A DNA stretch of 10,542 nt, from assembly GCA_026770585.1 (NCBI GenBank), contig MU647450.1, positions 84,526-95,067 of the forward strand. The letters are read 5' to 3'. Both the position numbers and the translations under genes were made by a program. The notes beneath the pieces are model-generated. The model was not told the origin of the DNA. It worked only from the letters and a program-made list of their open reading frames with translations, and made no database searches. The DNA is from Baffinella frigidus. Its lineage: Eukaryota > Cryptophyceae > Cryptomonadales > Baffinellaceae. This document shows, piece by piece, positions 1 to 10,300 of this stretch. Position 1 is the first letter of the stretch; each line of letters begins with the position of its first letter.

Positions 1-69
1 CCCCCCCCCCCTCCTCGTTCTCTGGTCGTCCTCGAGCCTGACAGGATCCGTTCTCGCGTTCGCGTCGTT
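1..69 (-). CDS. Possible exon running off the left edge
   Basis: A good acceptor (ggtttcag|AACGAC) opens a frame in phase 0: NDANARTDPVRLEDDQRTRR followed by Gly from the poly-G edge. It has no clear match to SNF2 motif II, which is expected next. It may be a lineage-specific acidic/basic insertion or simply intron. Confidence 0.3.
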
Positions 70-643
70 CTGAAACCCTAACCACTTAGCAGCTACTGGG
101 TGCTTCACGGATACAGTCCATCTAAACGATTTGTACTAGAATCTTGTCCATTGCCCTAGAACCTAACCGGAATTTCACCTTGATCAGGGTGAAAAGGTCC
201 TCGGTCGCTGCTAAGTGGACCCTCCCGCTAAACTCTGCACCCTGCACCCTGACCAGGCGTGGCGAAATTGAATTGAAAGCACACATAAACACAACCGAAT
301 CACGCGACTTCCGAACCCTGGCCGCCTATTCGACCTGCCCCCGGCGGAGGTGGTGGGAGAAGAGGTGTGTGTGTGTGGGGGGGGGGGGCACCTTGTGCTT
401 GGCTTTGCCCGCGAGGCCCCGCCCAGTCGACAGGTTGCGGTAAGCCTCGTACCTGTTTCCACGTGAGACACCACGTGAGGATCATCGACTGTTGGGTCAC
501 TCGAGTTAGGGTCACGTGAACCACGAGGGAGAGGGAGGGGGAGAGCGAGAGAGAGAGAGAGCGAGAGAGAGAGAGAGAGAGGGAGCGAGAGAGAGCGCGC
601 GAGAGAGAGCGCGAGAGATAGAGAGCGAGAGAGTGAGAGAGAG

Positions 644-696
<53 letters not shown>

Positions 697-743
697 AAGA
701 TAGAGAGCAAGAGAGCGAGAGAGCGAGAGAGCGAGAGAGAGAG

Positions 744-782
<39 letters not shown>

Positions 783-3700
783 GAGTGTGGTTGCGGTAAG
801 CCTGGTACCCGATGAGCATGATGCCGCCCTCAGTCTTCCACTCCTCGAGGTACGCCAGACGCTGCTTGTGCAGCTTGCCAGCGTCCGCGTCGGACATGCT
901 CCACACGGTGGGAGACTCTTCATCGCCCCCGCGCGGCATCCACTGCTTGAACTCCGCCTATTTTTGGGGGGGGTTCGGGTTCAAGGTTTAAACAAACAGC
1001 GGACTTCGAAGGGATTTTCGGCCCATTTTGGGCAGAGTTTCCGCTACCTGATCCGTAGGAACCCCCCTGTGCCCCTACGGGTTGCCTACCGTAGGGTTCT
1101 AGGTCATGGACCACACGGTGGGAGACTCTTCATCGCCCCCGCGCGGCGTCCACTGTTTGAGCTCCGCCTGCTTTTTTAGGGTGGCCTTGAGTTGAGTGGC
1201 CTTAAGTTGAGTGAGGTGGCCTTAAGTCACGCGGCTTTAATTTGAGTGAGGTTCAAGGTTTAGGCCACGTGCCGCGCAGATCTCCGGGCAAGATGTTGAT
1301 GGCAAACAGTGTTGCAATTAGTACGGAATCGTTCGGAATCACCGATTTCCGAAGGTAAAGGTGGCTGGTACGTGAACGGGGGGCACGGGGGGCGCACTCG
1401 CCAATTGCTCAGAGTGTGTCACATGATTTTATCATTTTGTCAAGTTGCGCCCCCCTGCCTTAGTTGGTAGAGGGCTGGCACACACCCGCCAGTTGCTGAG
1501 AGTGTTGACACGAGTTTATCATTCCGTCAAGTTGCGCCCCCCTGGCTTAGTTCCCTGGCTTAGTCGGTCGATTGGTTGAGGGCTGGCACGCACCCGCCAG
1601 TTGCTGAGAGTGTTGACAGGCGCGACCACCAGCGCGCAGAAGTTGTTCTCCTCCTGCTCCGTTTAGGGTTCAGGGTTCAGGGTGCAGGGTTGAGGGTTGA
1701 GGGGTGAGGTTTGAGGGTTCAGGGGTGAGGGTTGAGGGGTGAGGATTCAGGGTTCAGGGTTCAGGGTTCAGGGTTCAGGGTTCAGGGTGCAGGGTTTCTC
1801 CTACTGCTGGGGTTGAGAGGTTCAGTTTTCGGGGTCAAGGTGCAGGATTCAGGGACCGGGGTTTGGGGATTAGCGGTCAACCGCTGAGGTTGAGAGGCTG
1901 AGTTTTCGGGTGTACGGTTCAGGGTTCAGGGACCAGAGAATCAATATCATTTTTACGTTCTTCAACACAATACACAATAAGAGGAGGCGCTGAGGATTGC
2001 TGGGGGGGAGGCAGCTGCTCTCAAGAAGACGGAAGAGGTTTAGGATTCGACCTGCTCCTGCGCGCGCGACCAAGCGGAGTAGACTGTTGTGACCGCCTGT
2101 ACAGATCAGGGTCGTGTCAGACACACCCGCGCGAGTGTCAGACACACCCACAGACCCACACCCAAGTGTCAGACACACACACCCGAGTGTCAGACACACC
2201 CACTCGAGTGCCAGTCACACCCACGCAGGTGTCAGACACACACACCCGAGAGTCAGGCACACCCACGCGAGTGTCAGACACACCCACCCGAGTGTCGGAC
2301 ACACCCACGCGAGTGTCAGACACACCCACCCGAGTGCTACACAGCAAGTTGTTCTCCTCCTGCTCCTGGACGCGCGACCATGCAGAGTACAGGGGTACCT
2401 CGCCCATAAGAAACCACGCCACACGAGAACCCTACAGTAGGCCTATGACTAGGGCCCTATGGTGGTCCTATGGGGGGGGGGGCAGTTTCTTATGAGCGAG
2501 GTACCCCTGTACACGGCTGTGATCGCCTGCACAGCTCGAAAAGGACCAGGGCCACACATCCGGCACCGTGTGCTTTCAAGCTTCCGGATTCGTGGTGCGG
2601 AGTTGGTGTCACGGAACCAGGAAAGGGGAGGAGGCGTGCACGCGAAACCCACGCCGAAGATAGCAAGCAAAAGGGTGGTTTAAATTAAATATGTTTCCAT
2701 ATGAGACTCCTAGCAACCTTGGCATATGGGCCTACGTTTCCATATGAGACTCCTAGCAAGGTTGGCATAGGGGCGTGCCTGGAGGGTCTTGCCGAGGCCC
2801 ATGCAGTGCGCGAGGATCGTGCCGGAGCCTTTGATCACCTACCGTTTAGGGTTTAGGGTTAACGGTTTAGGTTTGGTGTTCGGGGTTTGGGGTTGAGGAT
2901 TTAGGGTTGAGGATATAGGGTTGAGAATTTAGGGTTGAGGATTTAGGGTTGGGAGTTCAGGGCTAAGGGTTTAGGGTTTAGGGTTTGGGGTTTAGGGTTT
3001 AGGGTTTAGGGTTTAGGGTTTAGGGTTTAGGGTTTAGGTTTTAGGGCTTAGGGATTACGGTGAAGGGTTCAGGGTTTAGGGTTTAGGGTTTGAGGGTTAG
3101 GGTGTAGGGGTGAGGACCGTGTTGTCCCACATGAATCGCACTCCAACGCGCTGGTGCGCCTGCCGATGGGTTTGGGGTTTGAGGGGTTTGGGGGGTGGGG
3201 TAGGGTTTGGGGGTTGGGGTGTGGGGTTTGGGGTTTGGGGTTTGGGGCTTGGGGTTTGAGGTTTGGGGTTTGGGGTTTGGGGGTTTGGGTTTAGGGTTCG
3301 GGGTTGTGGTTTGGGGTTTGGGGTTTAGGGTTTGGGCGGGGTTCGGGGTTTGTGGTTTGTGGTTTTGTGGTTAGGGGTAGGGTTTGGGAGTCGCGTCCAG
3401 AAGACGCACCTGGAGCTCCCGGGAGATGCAGAGGGGAAGCTTGTAGTCCGGCTCTGCCTCACCATCCTCGCCCTTCTTCCCCGGGAGCACCATGGTCTGG
3501 CCGAGCTCGGATTTGGCAGCGTCTCTGAGCTCGTCTCGCAACTTCTCGGACGACTCGCCCTCCTTGGCCGCCTTGAGGTAGGTGGAGCTGCACACGCCAG
3601 GTCACACATCACAATGTGCTTGTTGCAAATTGGCAATGGCTCCAACCGCCCTAGGGTCCTACCGAAGGCCTGGTCCTGGGAGCCTCTTTGGCGAGAATTG

Positions 3701-4253
3701 AGGACTGAGTTTGGTGTGCGATGGTAACGCTATGTCGAGGCTAAGACATCAAATCCCAACCTGAAGATAGCAACAGGTGCTCAAACATCAACCCGTTTCC
3801 GCGTTACGTCCAACAGTACCTGAGTCCCATGGTCTTGAGCTTCTTCTTCTTGGGTCCGGGCGTCGCAGCCGCCTTGTCCTCCCCACTGTCAGACCCCGAC
3901 TCGCTGTCCGAGACCAGCTTGACGCGCCCGCGCTTCTTCTTCTTCTTCTCAGGCTCGGAGTCGAGCTCGTTGGCCGCCTGCTTCTGCCGCCGCTCGTTGC
4001 GCCTCTTTCGCGCCTGTGGGTGTAGGGTTTAGGAACCCTGAGAGAGAGGGATCGCGCGCGAGAGAGAGCGAGCGAGAGAGAGAGAGCGAGCGAAAGAGCG
4101 AGCGAGCGACAGAGAGAGAGAGAGAGCGATAGAGAGAGAGAGAGAGAGAGAGAGAGCGATAGAGAGACAGAGAGGTAGATAAGACGTTCCGCGGTCGTGC
4201 TTTGCGATTAATACACGGTGCTATCCCCGAGGCAGTCGGCAAACGAGAGAGAA

Positions 4254-4331
<78 letters not shown>

Positions 4332-7300
4332 CAACACACCGCAGCGAGGCCGTCCATAGCATCGTCACCCGAGTCGACCTCCCCTCCAGAGGATGAGTTG
4401 CCCTCGCTGTCCTGGAGCCTGTGTTTGGGGTTTCGGGATTAGGGGGTTTGGGGGCTTAGGGGGTTTAGGGGGTTTTGGGGGTACAGGGTTAGGTGGTGAG
4501 GTTTATGATTCAGAGTTCAGGGGTTAGGATTAGGGTCAGGGCTAACAAACCACCGCCCGTGGAACTCGTGTGGGTGGGGGGTAACTTTTTCCTGCCGGCT
4601 TTGCCCTTGCTCTTCCCGCGCAGTTTCCCGCCCTTGCTCCCGAAGTTCTCGTCCTCCTCATCATCTGCCTGCGACCAGTTGTCGTCCGCCTCGTCTTCCT
4701 CGGACCTATTGCAGATTTCGGGTTAGCGCTGAATTTCGATTTTTCGCGATCCCTCGACCTGATGTGAATTCCGACCTGCCGTCGTCTGCTTCGTCCTCCT
4801 CGGACCTAACCCCGCCGAATTATTGTCAAATTATTGTCGAAATGGGCTGCGCCCGGAATCGAGGTCAGGTAGGGAAGACGTCGAACAATCCAGAGAATGA
4901 ACTCGTATGCTATCTTAGGCGTGGGTGGTACACCAAGATAGCAACATCACGATAGCAACCCCGCCCATAAAATGGCAAACGATTCCTCGATTTCCAAGTC
5001 ATGATGATCCAACCAGTCATCGTCGACCTTGTCTTCTTCGGACCTGACCATACACCGCGTTGGGTTAATTCCCGCTCTAGGTAGAACCCACACTGATAGG
5101 AGCGCGAACCAACCACAGCAGGTGGTCCTCCTCCTCGTCCTCCTCGGACCTAACCCCGCCGAGTGCTCAGATTGAATGGGCAAAATGCGGGTTTAATGAT
5201 TTGATAGACACGATTGCGACGAGCCAGGAGGAGAGGTGGGGCGAGACGTGAGGGCTCTAGCAGCCCGAAACAACCCCGAAGGGTGGGTGGGGAAAGAGAA
5301 CGTCTCGCCTAAATGCTCGGGGACTGGATATTACGTCTAGGTTTTGTGGAAATTCCAGTAATTTCCACCCAGTAAAAATTCCAGCAATTCCTACCCAACT
5401 TCCACAAAACCTAGCCGTGATGTCCAGCCCCAAAGCATGTAATTTAAACCCTCGGCGGGATTTGGACCTCTCCCCCTTCTTCTCTCCCTTTCCCCCCTCT
5501 TTCCCCTTCTTCTTCTTCTTCTTCTTCTCCTCCCCATCCGAATCGGCAGCGCCGTTAGCCTTGGCCGCTTTTCTCGCCGAGCGCTCGTCTGAGGCCTTGA
5601 TCCTCTTCTTCGAGCAACCCTGGTTGGGGTTGAGGGTTTAGGGTTGAAGGTTTAGGGTTCAGGGTTCAGGGTTTAGAGTTCAGGGTTTAGGGTTCGTGGT
5701 TCATGGTTCATGGTTCATGGTTCATGGTTCATGTTTCATGGTGCAGGGTTCAGGGTTCAGGGTTCAGGGTGTAGGGTTTGCGACCGCGTCCGGTCACAGA
5801 GAGCCACCCAAATGTCAATTTTCGCAGAGGATTTCTCGATTATTTTCTCAACGTTTGGCCGATTCGTGGTACAAATCTTAGAAAGACGGTTGTGCTTCCA
5901 GGTCAGTCGTAAGCTCTTGCGTGGGAGAAGGACACACACCTTGCAGAACCACGGACCCTCAAGACTAAGGAATCATGGGGGTACCTTGCAGTTCTTTCGG
6001 GATTTAGGGTTGAGTCCTCCCACGCACCCCCCCTCCTTGCGGAGAAGGGCACAGACCGTAGACTCTTGCATGGGAGAGGGACACACACCTTGCAGTACCA
6101 CGGATCCTCAAGATCCTCGGCAGACTTGACGCCGAGGCACTTGGCGTGGAAGGAGCGCGGGCACCCGTCGCAGCACACCAGGTCGCCTGAGAGAATGCAT
6201 TAATTAATCGGAGAGAATGTATTGATTAATGTCTTTCCTGCCAACGAAACGTTGTAGAGAAATGCTTACGATTGCTCGTAAGGACCGCAGGCCCCCGTCG
6301 CAGCACACCAGAGCGCCTGACTCGTAGATGCCCAACCGAGCCGCCAAATTAGTGCACTGCCAGACCAGATTTTTTGTATGAGTCAACTCCAGGCGAAAAT
6401 CGATTGTCGAAGTACCCAATCTGGGTACCTCGTTTCCAGGTTGACAGATTTTGTGGGTGAATTAACTTCTACAAAATCTCCGGCCTGGAAGTGAAGTGGT
6501 GGGTTACGGTCAGCACACCAAATCGCCTATCAAGTTTGGCAAGGAGAGAATGTATTGATTATTGAGTTTCCTGGCAACCCCACCGAGCCGTGAACATAGT
6601 TGGAAAGCCTACTTGTGCGCGCGCCCACGTGGACCGTGTTGTGGCGCGGGGGGGGTACCATCTGCACACGGTATGTATGCATGTATGTATGTATGTATGT
6701 ATGTATATATCTATCTATCCATCAATCTATTTATCCATCCATCAGTCTATCCATTCATCCATCCATCTATCAGTCTATCTATGCATCCATCTATCCATCC
6801 ATCAATCCATGCATCTACATGTATCCATCGATCTCCCTTGTCTGGGCGCGCACCGCCCTTGGAGCAGAGGTGGCAGTGATCGTCAGTGTCGCTCTCCAAC
6901 TCCTCATCATCCTCCCCCGCAAATGCAACAAGGCAAAAAAAGGCCCTCGTCGAAAAAGTAGACTGGTTGACCAAAAAGAGCGACACCCACGGCGGAGGAT
7001 CGAACTCTGGACCTCCAGCTTACAGGCTGCCTCCCATATCCGGTATCCCAAGGGGGCGCCCATCGGTAGGGCCTTGGCGCGCACCGCCCTTGGAGCAGAG
7101 GTGGCAGTGATCGTCGTTGTCACTCTCCTCCTCCTCACCATCCTCCTCCGCCTCGTCCTCCTCGATCACAACCTGTTTTACGGTTTAGGGGCGAAGAGTT
7201 TATTGGTTAGGGTTTAGCCTTCTCCGCCTCATCGTCCTGTTCGACCACAATCTGCCAGACGGTTCACACTCAGCACAGGATCATGCATACTAGTTACACG

Positions 7301-10300
7301 TCCACGCTAGGTCACAAGTGGAATTTCATAATGCGACGTTTCGGTTCGTGGTACTAAATGAGTGTGCGCTCCCCGGCGAAACGCAGCTCCTCGTCCTCTC
7401 CATGTCCGGGCCTTGATTTGATTCCAAAACTCCGGCACAAAATGAAGACAGAGACTCGTATCTAAAATTTCCACGTGTAACCTGGCGTGGTGCACCTCAG
7501 GATATTCTACGGTTCATCATGCCTCGTCCTGCGGCGGCGGTGACATTACACGATGACTGGGTTGGACATACTCAGAATGTAGCAAAGCAACAGGTACACC
7601 TGTGCTCCCACACACCACTTTCTTCGGGGCAAGTTGACTTTTATAAAGAGGTTTGTAGTCCACCAATTGAACTAGCGGGCAATCAACAAGTCGGATCCGG
7701 CTCGTACCACATCCTTCTTCTTCTTCTTCTTCCCCCCCTCCTCCTCCCCCTTCCCCCCATCGTCCCCATCCCCCCCCCCCGCATCTTTCTTCTTCCCTCC
7801 GTCTTTCCCCTTCTGGGGAGCTTCCTCCTTCTCCTCTCCGCCGCCCTTCTCCCCCTTCTCCCCCTTCTCCTTCTCCGCGCCCTTACCAGCATCCTTCGAA
7901 GGGCGCCCGCGCCCGCGTTTTGCATCCGCAACCCCGTCCATCGCCTCATCACCCCCGCCCTCCTCCTCCTCCTCCGCCTCCCCCTCCTCCTCATCCTCAT
8001 CCTCCGTCTCATCCCCCTGCAAAGTGCATCAAATCGAGAATTTAAGTTAAGCCTTTTTCTTCGAGGGGAGGGTCAAAACCGTCCGGCTGCCCTGGGAAAC
8101 GGCTCACGTTAAATCTTCAATGTGGTCTACTTCGGGTCTGCACCTGAGGCTGAGGAGCCTCCTTCTTCTCCTCCTCCTTCTCCTCCTCTTTCTTCTTCTC
8201 GGGGGTCTTCTCAGGGGCCTGGCCTCGCTGGTGAAGTTTGACGCGCGGGGAAGTCATGGAGGCCTCCTCCTCCTCCTGCGCCATATCACGCATTGGTTAC
8301 CCATCGTCAAGAACAAAATCCCACCACCTCATGGGAGGAGAAAAACGTCGATGTTAAGATCTCAGATTTACCCCGGCAGCCAGTCGAATTCGACTGGCTG
8401 GCCGAAGGAAATGGCTCCAAAAACTCGTTGATTCGCACCGACTGTGAGGGTTGGTGGCACCGCACCAAGGAACCCAATCGCCCCCTCCTCCTCCTGCGCC
8501 AGATCATGCATTGGTTACCCATCGTCAAGAACAAAGTCTCTGTGCCTCGAGACGAGGAACGATCATCAATAACCTGTTCTTTCCTCGTCTCGATTCTCGG
8601 AATCCCCCTGTGCACTCTGCATGGCCCACCTTGGCTGTGGGAGTGTCTCATGACCCAGGTTCACACCCGCCGCACCGCCACGTCTCCTGCACAAAAGCCT
8701 CGAGGTGTTCCCGGGAGATATTGGCCCCTGACCTCGAGGTAATGGTTCAGGAGGTCTCGGGGTTCATGGCCGCACCTACCGCACCAGGGAACCCTGCCGC
8801 CCCCTCCTCCTCCTGCGTCAAGCCTCTCGTGTGTCAAGCCTGAGAGTGATCCACTTAGTGCCGTCCACCCAGTAGGGTCTCAAAGCCCACCCGTCGGTCC
8901 AACTGCCCCAGCAGCGTTTTCTCGCCTTAACATTTATAGGGTCACGTCCTGAAAATCGGTAAGTTAGGCCTACGGTATTACCTACGGTAGGCCGTAGGGC
9001 CCCTAGGACCTAATGTTGCATAGGACCCCCCCTAGGCCCCTACGGCCTACCGTAGGCCCAACTACCCGGTTCTCAGAACGTTGCCCTATGAACACTACTA
9101 CCAGAGCCACGCGCCATCCGATGGGGACTTCTAGCTCTGTTTCAGTTCAATCGGGCTCATCATTTGATGAGCCGAAAGTTGATTTCCCTGTTTCGTGGTA
9201 CAAATTCGTCAACCTTTCGCGTGAAAAGTGAGAAAATGATGAGTCCAATTTAACCCAGGCAGAGCTAGGACTTGGGCTCTCCGACGTACACACCCAGAGC
9301 TGCCCCGGCACCCTCTCTACACACCACTCCAGGGTGGGTCCGCAAACAACACTACACACTACACTCCCCACCAGACGTAAAAACACCACAGTCTACAATC
9401 ACCACCAGACCTCACATAACACCACACTCTACCATCAACACCCGACTTGAGGTGGGCCCGTCCACCCCTAGACGACCCACTCCCCCGTTCCAGAGGACTG
9501 GACTCTTTCTTCGAGCCAGGATGCTAACAACAGCGCAAAGCTCTCCCCAAGGCAGCAGTGCCTCGCACAGCCAGTCCCCAGCAATCAAGTCGACTCAACC
9601 TCGGGGCATCCGTTCGCGAGAGAGAGAGAGAGAGAGAGCGTGTGTGTGAGAGAGAGAAAGAGAGCGAGAGGGCGAGAGAGAGAGCGAGCGAGCGAGAGAG
9701 TGAGAGAGAGAGTGAGACACACACACACACAGAGAGAGCGACAGAGAGAGAAAGAGACAGAGAGCGACAGAGAGAGAGCGACAGAGAGAGCAACAAAGAG
9801 AAAGAGAGAGAGAGAGAGAGCTCACCATGTCTTCCTCCTCGGTGTCGTTGGGGTCCTTGCTGCGCTTGCCCCGAATCGCCATCGTCACCTTCACGCGGCA
9901 ACACATTCAATTCAAATCAAATAACATTTTCGCTAACTGAGGGGTGGATTGTGTGAATCGGCATCGAAACCTTCACGTGGAAACAGAGTCAATTCAAATC
10001 ACCTTTTCGTGCTTTAGTAAAGCTATGTTGGGGATGAGACAGCACCTTGCCCCGAATCGCTATCGACACCTTCACGCGGAAACAGTTTCAATTCAAATCA
10101 AATCACATTTTTGCTATCCTAGGGGCGGGTTGTGTGAATCGGCATCGACACCTTCACGTGGAAACGCATGCAACTTGAACCACCATTTCGATTTCTTAGG
10201 GGTGGATTTTGTGCTTTAGTAGCGCTTTGTCGCGGCAAAGATAGTACTCGGCATCGACACCTTCACGTGGAAACACATTCAATTCAGACCTCCTTTTCGT

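Larger units (their letters stand above)
6192..6580. repeat. Intron-side repeats gagagaatgYattRatta
   Basis: Copies lie near 6190, 6212 and 6545 and accompany the duplicated PHD core acceptor junctions. The 6212 and 6545 copies extend into ttcctgSca. They show that the duplicated units included intron as well as exon sequence. Confidence 0.75.
8267..8538. repeat. 54-bp duplication of acceptor junction, offset 218
   Basis: Bases 8267-8320 and 8485-8538 match at about 51 of 54 positions (ctcctcctcctgcgcc...cattggttacccatcgtc). They cover the end of an intron and the first exon codons. The text at 8456-8500 is also repeated, more loosely, at 8775-8819. Confidence 0.85.

Noticed and set aside
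144-443. Plus-strand 99-codon frame
   Set aside because: No recognisable domain, and it overlaps a well-supported ATRX-like exon on the other strand.
516-815. Plus-strand ERERERER frame
   Set aside because: Translation of (GA)n; no start context, domain or codon bias.
211-939. Long minus-strand open frame rich in SLSLSLS and HTHTHT
   Set aside because: It is an unspliced read-through of a real ATPase exon into GA/GT repeats; the Ser-Leu and His-Thr runs are microsatellite translations.
2166-2334. Possible CRISPR array (regular 21-bp repeats)
   Set aside because: Units are contiguous with no unique spacers, and the setting is a eukaryotic intron.
2089-2495. Plus-strand open frames through the 21-bp repeat, resembling a repeat protein
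   Set aside because: The unit is a multiple of three, so all frames stay open on both strands. This is a repeat artefact, with flanks that are intron and MITE.
2845-3395. Chromosome end (telomere)
   Set aside because: The arrays are degenerate, internal, and confined between exons of one gene that continues on both sides.
5903-6178. Single open frame containing the PHD core read as a stand-alone protein
   Set aside because: It lacks the first and last zinc ligands and reads past a good donor into intron; splicing to neighbouring exons supplies both.
6562-7217. Plus-strand frames with YLSIHPSIHPSI
   Set aside because: Translation of the ATCY tetranucleotide microsatellite.
7519-8112. Plus-strand Leu/Pro-rich frame that looks like a membrane protein
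   Set aside because: It is the antisense of the K/E-rich exon; LLLLP runs come from complementing GAG/AAG codons. The minus strand has a clean acceptor, AT-hook-like motif and matching phase.
9524-9956. Overlapping frames on both strands with ERERER or SLSLSL
   Set aside because: GA microsatellite translations; only the 63-nt exon at 9826-9888 fits the gene chain.
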